34,205 nucleotides of DNA, taken from the NCBI GenBank assembly GCA_024692715.1, contig JAILMH010000006.1, forward strand, positions 1 through 34,205, in the 5' to 3' direction. The notes beneath the pieces were generated by a model, which did no database searches, was not told the DNA's origin, and saw only the letters and a list, made by a program, of their open reading frames with translations. Origin of the DNA: Lachnospiraceae bacterium (GTDB taxonomy: Bacteria > Bacillota > Clostridia > Lachnospirales > Lachnospiraceae). This document shows positions 24,685 to 34,043 of the stretch, in pieces; positions within the stretch are counted from its first letter, which is position 1, and every line of letters starts with the position of its first letter. The position numbers were made by a program, and so were the translations under genes.

Positions 24685-25809
24685 TTAGTTTTCAGCCGGC
24701 TTTCCGCCATTTGCTTTCCAAACAAGGTATCCGTTGATAAACGAATCAATATTACCATCCAGTACACTGTCTGCCTGTGCCATTTCAACGCCTGTACGAA
24801 GATCCTTAACAAGCTGATATGGCTGCAGGAAGTATGAACGTATCTGAGAGCCCCAGGCATTTTCCTTAACTTCGCCTCTGATCTCAGAAAGCTTTTCTGC
24901 ATTGTTCTCATGAGCGAGCATGAGAAGCTTTGCTTTAAGCATCTGCATTGCCTTATCCTTATTCTGGAACTGCGAACGCTCATTCTGACATGTAACAACT
25001 ATACCTGTCGGGAAATGAGTGATTCGAATAGCAGATGATGTCTTATTAATGTGCTGTCCGCCGGCACCTGATGAACGATATGTATCAACTCGGATATCCT
25101 CCGGACGAACATCAATATCGATATCCTCTTCAATATCAGGCATTACATCAAGAGAAACAAATGATGTCTGACGCTTACCCTGCGCATTGAAAGGTGAAAT
25201 TCGTACAAGACGATGAACACCCTTTTCTGACTTAAGGTAACCATATGCATTTTCACCATTTACCTGGAATGTTGCACTTTTAAGTCCAGCTTCATCTCCA
25301 TCGAGAGAATCAAGAACCTCAACAGAGAAACCATGACGCTCAGCCCAGCGACTATACATACGGAAGAGCATTCCGCACCAGTCACATGACTCTGTTCCGC
25401 CCGCACCGGCATTAAGTCTGAGGATTGCATTATTCGAATCATATTCTTCTGAAAGAAGTGTCTTTATACGCATTCTCTCATAAGATTCCTTAAATGAATC
25501 ATACTCATCCTGAACCTCAGGAATCATAGAATCATCATTCTCCTCATTGGCCATCTCAATAAGGGCGAAGATGTCTTCAAACTGACTTTCAAGCTTATTG
25601 TATGTATTTACATCGTCCTTAAGATTTCCAAGCTCAATTGACTGCTTCTGGCTCTTCTCCGGGTCATCCCAGAAATTAGGTTCAGCCATCAGATGATTCA
25701 ACTCGTCAATCCGATTCTCTTTATTATCAAGGTCGAGGGATTTGTGCAGCTGCTTCAGTGGCTCCCTGTACTGCTCAAGTTCCAGTTTCAGATTATCAAG
25801 CTCTAACAT
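24685..25809 (-). CDS. prfB: peptide chain release factor 2, without programmed frameshift
   Basis: RF2 releases peptides at UGA and UAA stops. 374 residues in one uninterrupted frame. The stop-recognition SPF motif lies near 204-206, and the peptidyl-transferase GGQ near 249-251 in SGAGGQHINKT. In most bacteria codon about 25 is an in-frame UGA needing +1 frameshifting (CUU UGA C). Here the equivalent place reads CTC GAC in frame, and no internal Shine-Dalgarno lies before it, so the autoregulatory shift has been lost. It lies 18 bp after secA, with AAAGGA before the ATG, and ends at a strong terminator. Confidence 0.97.
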   Translation of the reverse strand: MLELDNLKLELEQYREPLKQLHKSLDLDNKENRIDELNHLMAEPNFWDDPEKSQKQSIELGNLKDDVNTYNKLESQFEDIFALIEMANEENDDSMIPEVQDEYDSFKESYERMRIKTLLSEEYDSNNAILRLNAGAGGTESCDWCGMLFRMYSRWAERHGFSVEVLDSLDGDEAGLKSATFQVNGENAYGYLKSEKGVHRLVRISPFNAQGKRQTSFVSLDVMPDIEEDIDIDVRPEDIRVDTYRSSGAGGQHINKTSSAIRITHFPTGIVVTCQNERSQFQNKDKAMQMLKAKLLMLAHENNAEKLSEIRGEVKENAWGSQIRSYFLQPYQLVKDLRTGVEMAQADSVLDGNIDSFINGYLVWKANGGKPAEN

Positions 25810-25827
25810 AAAAAATCCTTTCCAAAA

Positions 25828-28416
25828 TTACTTCTCAGGCCAGGACATTCCTGGTCTTCCGTGACAGTTCTTAAATTTCTTGCCGCTTCCACATGGACAT
25901 GGATCATTAGGATATACCTTCTGACCTTCCCTCTTCTTTGGACCCTTTGCAACACTGTCATCTTTATTTGTAGCGATAGGCTTTGCTACCTGCTCACGTT
26001 CTACCTTCTGCTCGATACGAATGTGCATAAGAAGACGAACGGTATCTTCACGAATACTCTGTGTCATCTGGTCAAACATATCGAAACCTGCGTTACGATA
26101 TTCAACAACAGGATTCTTCTGACCAAATGCCTGAAGACCAATACCCTGACGAAGCTGTTCCATATCATCGATATGATCCATCCACTTACGGTCAATTACC
26201 TTAAGAAGAACAACTCGCTCGATTTCACGAAGCTGCTCGGCCTCAGGGAATTCAGCCTCTTTGCTCTCATAGTATTTAACTGCCTTTTCTTTAAGACTAT
26301 GTACAAGCTCCTTTTTATTCATTCCGTCAATATCCGGTGTCTTTACCGGCTCGATTGGAATAACAGGAAGCAAAAGCTCATTAAGTTCTTTAAGATCCCA
26401 CTCATCTGATCTCTGATCTTCGCCCACAACTGTATCAACACATGCTTCAACTGTATCCGTGATCATCTTATAGATAGAATCACGCATTGACTCACCGTTA
26501 AGAACTCTGTCTCTTTCGGCATAAATGATCTCACGCTGATCGTTATTGACAGCATCATAATCAAGAAGATTTTTACGGATACCGAAGTTATTATCCTCGA
26601 TCTTCATCTGTGCCTTCTCGATAGCTCTTGTAAGCATAGGATGCTCGATCTGCTCACCATCAGGAACATTAAGTGCTTCAAACGCCGCCATAAGTCTATC
26701 TGATCCGAAAAGTCTCATAAGATCATCTTCAAGCGAAATATAGAATCTTGAAACACCCGGATCTCCCTGACGACCGGCACGTCCACGAAGCTGATTATCG
26801 ATACGTCTTGACTCATGACGTTCTGTACCGATGATCATAAGACCGCCTGCTGCCTTCGACTCATCATCAAGCTTGATATCAGTACCACGACCGGCCATGT
26901 TTGTTGCAATTGTAACTGCTCCATGACGACCTGCATCTGCTACTATCTCAGCCTCAAGCTCGTGATACTTGGCATTGAGGACTTTATGCTCGATTCCTCT
27001 CTTTTTAAGAAGCTTTGAAAGCTCCTCAGATGTTTCGATAGTGATAGTACCAACAAGGATAGGCTGACCTGTTGCATGTACTTTTACGATTTCATCAACG
27101 ATTGCGTTGAATTTTTCTCTCTTTGTCTTAAATACAGCATCCTGCAGATCCTGTCTGAGGATTGGCTTGTTTGTTGGAATTGTGATTACATCCATGCTGT
27201 AGATCTCACGGAATTCACGTTCCTCTGTTGCTGCTGTACCTGTCATACCAGCCTTTTTCTCAAATTTATTGAAGAAGTTCTGGAAAGTGATAGTTGCAAG
27301 AGTTTTACTCTCTCTCTTTACCTTAACATGCTCTTTAGCTTCAATTGCCTGATGAAGTCCGTCGGAATAACGACGTCCCGGCATGATACGTCCTGTAAAC
27401 TCATCAACAATAAGAACTTCATCATCTTTAACAACATAGTCCTTATCACGGAACATAAGATTATGCGCACGAAGAGCAAGGATTATACAGTGCTGGATCT
27501 CCAGATTTTCCGGATCAGCGAGATTCTTTATATGGAAGAACTTCTCTACCTTGGCAACACCCTGATCTGTAAGGTTAACTACCTTATCCTTCTCATTGAC
27601 AATGAAATCGCCTGTTTCTTCGATCTCATTACCCATAATAGCATCCATCTTTGTAAGCTCATCCATGGAAGCTTCTCCACGCTCAAGCTGTGTGGCAAGA
27701 ATATCGCATGCCTGGTAGATGCTTGTTGACTTACTGCTCTGACCTGAAATAATAAGAGGTGTACGTGCCTCATCGATCAAAACAGAGTCAACCTCATCGA
27801 TGATGCAGTAGTTAAGTCCACGAAGAACGAGCTGGTTCTTGTAGATCGCCATGTTATCACGAAGGTAATCAAATCCAAGCTCATTATTTGTAACATAAGT
27901 AATATCGCAAGCATATGCAGCCTGACGTTCCTCTGATGTCATACCGTTAAGTACAACGCCTACTGTAAGTCCAAGGAACTGATGGATCTGACCCATCCAC
28001 TCTGAATCTCGCTTTGCAAGGTAATCATTTACTGTTACGATATGGACACCTTTTCCTGCAAGTGCATTAAGATATGCCGGAAGTGTTGATACAAGTGTTT
28101 TACCTTCACCTGTTCTCATCTCGGCGATACGTCCCTGATGAAGAATGATTCCACCGATGATCTGTACCGGGAAGTGCTCCATATTAAGAACACGCTTACC
28201 TGCCTCACGTACTGTTGCAAATGCTTCCGGAAGGAGGTCATCCAATGTCTCACCGTCTGCGAGACGCTTCTTAAATTCTCTTGTTTTATCTTTCAGTTCT
28301 TCATCTGAAAGAGCCGCCATTGCATCATGATAAGACAGAACTTTATCAACGATAGGACGAATTCTTTTCAGCTCGTGTTCGCTGTGAGTTCCAAATAATT
28401 TTGTAAATATACTCAT
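25828..28416 (-). CDS. secA: preprotein translocase ATPase SecA
   Basis: The motor of the Sec export channel, acting at the inner face of the membrane with SecYEG. 862 residues, normal length. Walker A is TGEGKT (102-107), followed by [10 protein letters not shown], the DEAD-type [21 protein letters not shown] region (near 207), [11 protein letters not shown] and [12 protein letters not shown] in the second ATPase half. The zinc-binding SEC-C tail [14 protein letters not shown] lies about 15 residues from the end. The start ATG follows AAAGG. First gene of secA-prfB, divergent from ptb-buk. Confidence 0.98.
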   Translation of the reverse strand: MSIFTKLFGTHSEHELKRIRPIVDKVLSYHDAMAALSDEELKDKTREFKKRLADGETLDDLLPEAFATVREAGKRVLNMEHFPVQIIGGIILHQGRIAEMRTGEGKTLVSTLPAYLNALAGKGVHIVTVNDYLAKRDSEWMGQIHQFLGLTVGVVLNGMTSEERQAAYACDITYVTNNELGFDYLRDNMAIYKNQLVLRGLNYCIIDEVDSVLIDEARTPLIISGQSSKSTSIYQACDILATQLERGEASMDELTKMDAIMGNEIEETGDFIVNEKDKVVNLTDQGVAKVEKFFHIKNLADPENLEIQHCIILALRAHNLMFRDKDYVVKDDEVLIVDEFTGRIMPGRRYSDGLHQAIEAKEHVKVKRESKTLATITFQNFFNKFEKKAGMTGTAATEEREFREIYSMDVITIPTNKPILRQDLQDAVFKTKREKFNAIVDEIVKVHATGQPILVGTITIETSEELSKLLKKRGIEHKVLNAKYHELEAEIVADAGRHGAVTIATNMAGRGTDIKLDDESKAAGGLMIIGTERHESRRIDNQLRGRAGRQGDPGVSRFYISLEDDLMRLFGSDRLMAAFEALNVPDGEQIEHPMLTRAIEKAQMKIEDNNFGIRKNLLDYDAVNNDQREIIYAERDRVLNGESMRDSIYKMITDTVEACVDTVVGEDQRSDEWDLKELNELLLPVIPIEPVKTPDIDGMNKKELVHSLKEKAVKYYESKEAEFPEAEQLREIERVVLLKVIDRKWMDHIDDMEQLRQGIGLQAFGQKNPVVEYRNAGFDMFDQMTQSIREDTVRLLMHIRIEQKVEREQVAKPIATNKDDSVAKGPKKREGQKVYPNDPCPCGSGKKFKNCHGRPGMSWPEK

Positions 28417-28521
28417 TGATCTAAGGCCTTTCTTTTATATAGTAAAAATTCCGATGTGAAAAAAAAGGCTTAACGCCTATTTTACATACCAGCTCTTAAT
28501 ATTCGATACATACGCTTGAAT

Positions 28522-28550
28522 ATTTTAACAGAAATCGCGTTATAATTCAA
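28522..28550 (-). promoter_or_regulatory. secA-prfB promoter
   Basis: The minus strand has TTGAAT (28545-28550), a 17-bp spacer and TAAAAT (28522-28527). In the roughly 100-bp leader, AGGC-GTTAA-GCCT followed by eight T (28459-28478) looks like a weak hairpin with a U tract and could act as an attenuator; its four-pair stem makes that doubtful. Confidence 0.72.
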
Positions 28551-28612
28551 CTTATTATATATATAAGAAGTGATATCTATCCTGCTTACGAATTCCCTAA
28601 ATGCAACTTTCC

Positions 28613-28641
28613 TTGACCTTTATCATTATTAATGATATATT
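28613..28641 (+). promoter_or_regulatory. ptb-buk promoter
   Basis: TTGACC (28613-28618), a 17-bp spacer and TATATT (28636-28641), about 70 bp before the ptb ATG. The spacer contains the palindrome TCATTATTAATGA, which could bind a regulator. Together with the secA promoter this is the content of the 28417-28711 gap. Confidence 0.78.
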
Positions 28642-28711
28642 TTTAACAAAGCGTATTTTTCGCATTAAACAGGTTTAATTTTACATTAAAAACCGGAATG
28701 GAGATTAAGAA

Positions 28712-29629
28712 ATGGGCAAGCATTTTGAAGACCTGATCGCTCAGGTCAAGAAGTATCCTATGAAAAAGCTTTCCGTAGCAGCTGCTGCAGATTCTAACGT
28801 ACTCTCTGCTGTAAAGGAAGCAAAAGATCGTGGAATCGCTGATTCTATACTCTTCGGCGACGAAGCTAAAATCAAAGAAATCGCCAAAGAGATCGGAATG
28901 GACGTTTCTCAGTTTGAAATCCACAACTATACTGATCCTATCGAAGCAGCTCACAACGCTGTAAAACTCGTACATGACGGCGGTGCTGACATGTACATGA
29001 AGGGTCTCATCTCCAGCAAGGATTTCTTAAAGAGCATTCTCGACAAGGAAGTTGGCTTAAGAACCGGCAGAAAGCTTTCTCATGTCTGTGTATTCGAAAT
29101 CAAGGGAATTGAACAGCTTCTGTTCCTTACAGACGTTGCATTCCAGACTTATCCTACACTTGAAGACAAAGTTGATATCATTGCAAATACTGTTGAAGTT
29201 GCAAATGCATGCGGTATTGAAAATCCTAAGGTAGCACCTCTTGCTGCTGTTGAGGTAGTTAATCCGAAGATGCCTGTAACAGTAGAAGCCGCAGAACTCG
29301 TTAAGATGAACGAAGAAGGCAAGATCACCGGCTGTGTTGTTGATGGTCCTCTTTCTCTTGATATGGCTATTTCGCGTGAAGCATGCGAGCACAAGGGCGC
29401 CCTTGATCGTAAGATCACAGGCGATGCAGATATCCTTCTTTTCCCGGATATTCACGCAGGAAATATTGCCTATAAATTCATTGTACATACAACTGAATTC
29501 CTCAACGGCTGTATTCTCACAGGTACAAAGGCACCTGCAATTCTCACAAGCCGTTCAGACAGCACTGAAACAAAGCTGAACTCTATTGCTCTCGCTTCTG
29601 TAGTTGCAGAGCATCTTAAAAATAAATAA
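28712..29629 (+). CDS. ptb: phosphate butyryltransferase
   Basis: Converts butyryl-CoA and phosphate to butyryl phosphate and CoA. The 305 residues fit the phosphate acetyl/butyryltransferase family at the length typical of Ptb. The N-terminal Rossmann-like half (AAAADSNVLSAVKEAKDRGI) and the C-terminal ATP/CoA-site-like segment (LLFPDIHAGNIAYK, near 248-261; LTGTKAPAILTSRSDS, near 272-287) are characteristic. The ATG follows GGAG. Adjacent buk, 22 bp downstream, makes butyryl rather than acetyl the likely acyl group; the family also accepts other short branched acyl-CoAs. Confidence 0.95.
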   Translation: MGKHFEDLIAQVKKYPMKKLSVAAAADSNVLSAVKEAKDRGIADSILFGDEAKIKEIAKEIGMDVSQFEIHNYTDPIEAAHNAVKLVHDGGADMYMKGLISSKDFLKSILDKEVGLRTGRKLSHVCVFEIKGIEQLLFLTDVAFQTYPTLEDKVDIIANTVEVANACGIENPKVAPLAAVEVVNPKMPVTVEAAELVKMNEEGKITGCVVDGPLSLDMAISREACEHKGALDRKITGDADILLFPDIHAGNIAYKFIVHTTEFLNGCILTGTKAPAILTSRSDSTETKLNSIALASVVAEHLKNK

Positions 29630-29651
29630 TTATAAGGGAGGAATATGAATC

Positions 29652-30722
29652 ATGTCTATTAAGTCACTGATTATCAATCCAGGCTCAACCTCTACAAAGA
29701 TCGCTGTTTTTGAAGACGAGACAATGCTTTTCGACAAAACACTCCGTCACAGCAATGAAGAGATTGCACAGTTTGATTCAATAATCGCTCAGAAGGATTT
29801 CAGAAAGGATATCATCCTTAACTTCCTCAAGGAGCAGAATTTCGATATCAACTCTATCAACGTATGCGTTGGACGAGGCGGTCTTGTTAAACCAATTTCC
29901 GGCGGTACATATGTTGTAAATGATGCACTTGAAGCAGATCTCAAGAAGGGTGTTCAGGGTCAGCATGCAAGTAACCTTGGCGGAATCCTTGCACGTGAGA
30001 TCGGTGATTCTCTTGGTGTACCGGCTTACATCGTTGATCCAGTTGTTGTCGATGAGCTCGATCCTATCGCTCGTATCTCAGGATGCGAAGAGCTTCCAAG
30101 AACAGCAATTTCTCATCCTCTTAACCAGAAGGCAATGGGAAGAAGATACGCAAAGGAAGTTGGTAAAAAGTACGAGGATCTCGACCTTATCATTGTTCAC
30201 ATGGGCGGCGGTGTTTCATGCGGTGCTCACCACAACGGACGTATCATCGATGTATTTAATGCATTAGACGGAGACGGTGCATTCTCTCCTGAGCGTGCAG
30301 GAGCAGTTCCTGTAGGTCCGCTTGTAAGAATGTGCTTCTCAGGCAAATACACACAGGCTGAGGTCATGAAGAAGCTTGTCGGCGAAGGCGGACTTAATTC
30401 TTACCTCCACTGCAACAACATGCAGGAATGTGAAAAGATGATGAATGACGGTGATAAGAAGGCTGAACTCGTTGTCAACGCATTCATTTATCAGATAGCT
30501 AAAAATATCGGTTCAATGGCAACTGTACTTAAGGGTCATGTTGATCAGATCATTCTCACAGGTGGTATCTCTTATGAAAGCTATATCACAGACGGTCTTA
30601 AGGAAAGAGTTGGTTTCATCGCTCCTGTAACTATCTACAAGGGTGAGGACGAACTCCTTGCACTTGCCCAGGGTGCTCTCCGTGTAATGAACGGCGAAGA
30701 AGCTGCAAAGATTTACGAATAA
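29652..30722 (+). CDS. buk: butyrate kinase
   Basis: Transfers the phosphate of butyryl phosphate to ADP, making ATP and butyrate, the last step of the kinase route. 356 residues, ASKHA fold. The N-terminal [13 protein letters not shown] (8-20), GRGGLV (near 75), [11 protein letters not shown] (near 182-192), the [12 protein letters not shown] segment and ILTGGISYE (near 299-307) are family marks. SD AGGGAGG lies about 11 bases before ATG 29652; an out-of-frame ATG at 29645 has better spacing but opens only a five-codon frame. Co-transcribed with ptb and ended by the hairpin at 30741-30777. Confidence 0.96.
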   Translation: MSIKSLIINPGSTSTKIAVFEDETMLFDKTLRHSNEEIAQFDSIIAQKDFRKDIILNFLKEQNFDINSINVCVGRGGLVKPISGGTYVVNDALEADLKKGVQGQHASNLGGILAREIGDSLGVPAYIVDPVVVDELDPIARISGCEELPRTAISHPLNQKAMGRRYAKEVGKKYEDLDLIIVHMGGGVSCGAHHNGRIIDVFNALDGDGAFSPERAGAVPVGPLVRMCFSGKYTQAEVMKKLVGEGGLNSYLHCNNMQECEKMMNDGDKKAELVVNAFIYQIAKNIGSMATVLKGHVDQIILTGGISYESYITDGLKERVGFIAPVTIYKGEDELLALAQGALRVMNGEEAAKIYE

Positions 30723-30740
30723 TTTTTAGATTAATTCATA

Positions 30741-30777
30741 AAAAGATCAGCAGAATTTTTACTTCTGCTGATCTTTT
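30741..30777. terminator. bidirectional terminator of buk and cotH, overlapping the cotH coding end
   Basis: A perfect 15-bp stem AAAAGATCAGCAGAA with TTCTGCTGATCTTTT. The cotH stop codon (30759-30761) lies in the loop and the right arm encodes the last residues KDQQK of the CotH protein. T runs on both strands make it usable from both sides. Confidence 0.93.
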
Positions 30778-32660
30778 AATTTTGCCAAAACCGTCATATC
30801 TTTTGTGATCACTGTATCTTCATCAACAACTTTACCTGTCTCCTGATCATACCAGTAATCTACCTTTTTATGCGGGAAATATGGCAGATATCTCAATTTG
30901 GTTCCTTTTTCAATTCCTATATAAGTACAATGTCCTACATTATCCATAGGAAAATAAACGATACACATATCTGCATTATCGATCCAGATCTTATTTAAGA
31001 ATGTAGTTCTTTCATTTATATAATCTTTCAGATCCTGTATCCAGTTATCCTTTTCATCTTCTCCTATATTCCATCGTGTGCAGTCCATCTTCTTATTACC
31101 GGCAACAATTTTAGCGTATTTGTCAATCACTCCTCCATCTGCCGTAATAGTCTCAATGTACGGAAGAAATTTTTCTTTATAATCCTTTTTTACATAATTC
31201 AAAAACTCCGAATTTTTAGTGTAAAGATCGTAAAAATACATTGTATGCTGCACATGGCTCGTAAGGAACGATAACGTATTCGGGTCCTTCAATGTGGTCT
31301 GCGAATTTTTACCAAAGGTTTTATCATAGTCCCAAATAGGTCCTGCATACATGTAAGGATCTATCGAATCTGAATCCTTATAGAAATATGAGCTTGTCGT
31401 GCCCGCTCCATCATTTCTTACAAATTCCTCAAGTATATATTTATCTGCAAAATTTTCAACATCAATATATTTATTAACCGATTCATCACCTGCAGTTATC
31501 AGATTTTCAACGTTCTGCATGAAATCAGCTATATAATTCACCTCATCCAGCGAGGCCATCTGCGGACTTTTCAGTACATAACACTCACCGTTCTCCGTCT
31601 TGAATTTACAGGTCTCAGAACCATACTTTGCGCCGTAATCGTGCTCAACAAGATACCCTCCTGTTATATCATCAGCATCATCTATGTCATATCCTGAACG
31701 TTCAACACCATTTGCTCTGTTTTCACTTACTAATTTATAGTTTCCTTTTACTTCAGAATTTATATTTTTAAGGTAGTTTTTACTGTCAAGATTCTGAATA
31801 TTAAGCCTTGTTTCTGCAACCTCTGCCTTACCTTCAATCTGATACAGGCCGTGATACATCCCGTTTAGATAAAGTTCCACATATTTAAGGTCTGCAGTAC
31901 CCGGCATTCCAAGACTGCGGCCCATATCATACACAACAGAGTTATGAATATATGAATAGTCTAATCCGTTACTTTGAAGTATCCATTTGTCAGAGTTTTC
32001 CATTCCCAACAGCTCTGCTGCATAATCTAATTTGATCTGATATGTCTTTTTAGGGATTTCCCACGATGTATTCCCATGACCTTTTATATATTTTAATTTT
32101 TCTTTTAAGAGCTGCTTACCGGACTCATCCATAAGATACATACTTCCGGTCTCAGTATAGGTCTTATCCGCATTTATATTATCAAAATTACCACTGCTGG
32201 AATCCACAAAGAGTGTAGGGATTCCCTCGGACTGCATGGTACAGACAATGTCCTGCTCCATGATATTGTCTGATTTGTCCATAAAAGAAACAACATACTG
32301 CGTATCCGCTTCTACGCCTTTCATCACCGCATCATCTTTTATAGTGACCTCGTCAGATTCATCTTCATATTTAGTAAATACCACATGATCTGCAATACTC
32401 AGATGAAGATTCACTTCATTTATATCTATCCCGGCCGGAAGAAACAGATAGGTTTTATTTACGTAATTTCCTTCTGTCGGCGTATAAAAATATAAATATC
32501 TTGAATTGTTTGTCCTTTCATTGATAGTAACATAGGCTTGATTTATCAGCGTATCCTCTTCACCAACCCAGACCATTGCTTTTAGCTTAAAAAAGGCCGC
32601 TGTAATTAAAAGTAAACCGATCGCCACCGTCAAAAGAATGTAATTTTTTTTATTTTTCAC
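30759..32660 (-). CDS. CotH kinase family protein, membrane-anchored
   Basis: 633 residues with a GTG start eight bases after GGAG. An N-terminal signal anchor (about 7-25) is followed by a beta-rich region (about 30-160), then the CotH domain (about 165-530). That domain has KGHGNTSWEIPKK (GxGN(T/S)SW form), WILQSNGLDYSYIHNSV, YVELYLNGMYHGLYQI and GPIWDYDKTFG with the catalytic-like Asp-Tyr-Asp. The C-terminus ends in a beta-repeat-like VITKDMTVLAKLKD. CotH of Bacillus phosphorylates spore coat proteins; many non-spore homologues are surface or secreted proteins of unknown substrate, which seems likelier here. It is a single gene converging on buk; the promoter is not clear. Confidence 0.9.
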   Translation of the reverse strand: MKNKKNYILLTVAIGLLLITAAFFKLKAMVWVGEEDTLINQAYVTINERTNNSRYLYFYTPTEGNYVNKTYLFLPAGIDINEVNLHLSIADHVVFTKYEDESDEVTIKDDAVMKGVEADTQYVVSFMDKSDNIMEQDIVCTMQSEGIPTLFVDSSSGNFDNINADKTYTETGSMYLMDESGKQLLKEKLKYIKGHGNTSWEIPKKTYQIKLDYAAELLGMENSDKWILQSNGLDYSYIHNSVVYDMGRSLGMPGTADLKYVELYLNGMYHGLYQIEGKAEVAETRLNIQNLDSKNYLKNINSEVKGNYKLVSENRANGVERSGYDIDDADDITGGYLVEHDYGAKYGSETCKFKTENGECYVLKSPQMASLDEVNYIADFMQNVENLITAGDESVNKYIDVENFADKYILEEFVRNDGAGTTSSYFYKDSDSIDPYMYAGPIWDYDKTFGKNSQTTLKDPNTLSFLTSHVQHTMYFYDLYTKNSEFLNYVKKDYKEKFLPYIETITADGGVIDKYAKIVAGNKKMDCTRWNIGEDEKDNWIQDLKDYINERTTFLNKIWIDNADMCIVYFPMDNVGHCTYIGIEKGTKLRYLPYFPHKKVDYWYDQETGKVVDEDTVITKDMTVLAKLKDQQK

Positions 32661-32845
32661 AAGTAATACTCCATCAAATTTATTTTAAGCGCAACATTAA
32701 CGCATAAATATTATATAAGTTTAACCTTAAAAATACCATAACATGGATTTACTTTTACGATATAGCAGCTTTCGAATTATATAGAATCAGTAAGCAAAAT
32801 ATTCATTTCTTATAATCAATTATTTCATATACAAATACTTTTTTG
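32661..32845. other. AT-rich cotH upstream region, no gene seen
   Basis: The gap before cotH is strongly AT-rich. A TATAAT-like hexamer occurs on the minus strand near 32711-32716 but without a good -35. No open frame, tRNA or riboswitch is recognisable. Confidence 0.5.
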
Positions 32846-32854
32846 CAAAAAAAA

Positions 32855-32891
32855 GCCCGACAAGATGAAGGGCACACTCCATCTGTCGGAC
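32855..32891 (-). terminator. terminator of the etfB-etfA operon
   Basis: On the minus strand GTCCGACA-GATG and CATC-TTGTCGGGC pair with one bulge and one G-T pair, followed by eight T (32847-32854). It lies about 80 bp after the etfA stop. Confidence 0.85.
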
Positions 32892-32972
32892 TTTTTCACC
32901 GAAGGGGTCTCTCCGGCGGCACGAGTTTCGTACATAAACTCATACATCTTATCATTATACTACATAAATTGA
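32892..32972 (-). other. structured 3' region between etfA and its terminator
   Basis: On the minus strand two hairpins precede the terminator: GAGTTT-atgtacg-AAACTC (32923-32941) and GCCGGAG-AGACCC-CTTCGGT (32898-32917, two G-T pairs). With the terminator this gives three consecutive stem-loops. No known riboswitch class is recognised. It could be a stabilising 3' UTR or a source of a small RNA. Confidence 0.45.
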
Positions 32973-34025
32973 TTAAGCGCCAGCCTTTGCTTCCATTTCA
33001 GCCTTAATCTTCTTTGTAAGATCCGGAACGATCTTATTAAGATCTCCAACTACACCGTAATCAGCTACATCAAAGATAGGAGCATTCTCGTCTTTGTTGA
33101 TAGCGATGATGATGTCAGACTCTTCCATACCTGCAACGTGCTGGATAGCACCTGAAATACCGATTGCGAAATATACGTGAGGTCTTACAGTCTTACCGGT
33201 CTGACCAACCTGGAGATCCTTAGGCTTCCAGCCGCTGTCTACAACAGCTCTTGAGCAGGAAACTTCTCCGCCGAGTACTGCTGCGAGATCCTCAAGGATC
33301 TTGAAGTTCTCGGGTGATCCGACTCCACGTCCGCCGGATACGAGGATCTTAGCGTTCATGATGTCAACGGTATCGGAAACTGCTTTAACAACTTCCTTAA
33401 CGGTTACATAACGATCATTGGGAGTGAATCCGGGATTGTAATCTACAACCTCTGCCTTAGCACCCTTGATGGGCTCGATCTTCTGCATAACGCCGGGACG
33501 AACGGTTGCCATCTGAGGTCTGTTGTCAGGGCAAGCGATGGTAGCGATGGTGTTTCCACCGAATGCAGGACGAGTCATGAGAAGCTGATTGTGCTTCTGC
33601 TCTTTTCCGGGAATAGCTACGAGAGGGAAATCACCGATGTCAAGCTGTGTGCAGTCAGCGGTAAGTCCGGTAGCAACTCTTGCGGAAACGGTAGGTCCTA
33701 GGTCACGTCCGATAGCGGTAGCGCCTACGAGCATGATCTCAGGCTTGAACTCATTGATAACGGAAGCAAGTCCGTGTGCATAGGGCTCGGTTCTGTAAAC
33801 TTCGAGCTCTTTGTCATCAACAACGATGACCTTGTCTGCGCCGTACTCAGCGAGAGAATCAGCGAGACCTTTAACATTATATCCGAGAAGGACTGCAACT
33901 ACCTTCTCTCCGAGGTCAGCTGCGAGATCCTTAGCTTTGCCGAGCAGTTCGTAGGAGATTCCGCTGATCTCACCGTCAACCTGCTGAGCAAAGACATATA
34001 CGTCTTTATATTCTTCTAAGCTCAT
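32973..34025 (-). CDS. etfA: electron transfer flavoprotein alpha subunit
   Basis: EtfA, with EtfB, carries electrons for acyl-CoA dehydrogenase; in butyrate formers EtfAB with butyryl-CoA dehydrogenase bifurcates electrons to ferredoxin. 350 residues. The N-terminal half (about 1-190) is the ETF fold. The C-terminal FAD domain shows SGGRGVGSPENF (near 230), SRAVVDSGWKP, QVGQTGKTVRPHVYFAIGISGAIQH (near 270-293) and the final INKDENAPIFDVADYGVVGDL, all typical. Ribosome site GGAGG precedes the ATG. It follows etfB by 18 bp. The terminator at 32855-32891 ends the unit. Confidence 0.97.
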   Translation of the reverse strand: MSLEEYKDVYVFAQQVDGEISGISYELLGKAKDLAADLGEKVVAVLLGYNVKGLADSLAEYGADKVIVVDDKELEVYRTEPYAHGLASVINEFKPEIMLVGATAIGRDLGPTVSARVATGLTADCTQLDIGDFPLVAIPGKEQKHNQLLMTRPAFGGNTIATIACPDNRPQMATVRPGVMQKIEPIKGAKAEVVDYNPGFTPNDRYVTVKEVVKAVSDTVDIMNAKILVSGGRGVGSPENFKILEDLAAVLGGEVSCSRAVVDSGWKPKDLQVGQTGKTVRPHVYFAIGISGAIQHVAGMEESDIIIAINKDENAPIFDVADYGVVGDLNKIVPDLTKKIKAEMEAKAGA

Positions 34026-34043
34026 TTGTCTTCCTCCTGCAAA

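Noticed and set aside
25861-27729. Cys-rich plus-strand frames opposite secA (for example 25861-26409 and 27076-27729)
   Set aside because: Low-complexity Cys/Phe/Leu composition typical of reverse-complement frames of AT-rich genes; secA is certain.
28643-29488. Minus-strand open frames opposite ptb
   Set aside because: They are antisense shadows of a well-conserved gene, without ribosome binding sites or recognisable domains.
32892-32941. Glycine riboswitch-like text (GGAGAGACC, CCTTCGG) after etfA
   Set aside because: The pieces occur without the conserved aptamer order, and the site is 3' of the gene rather than in a leader.
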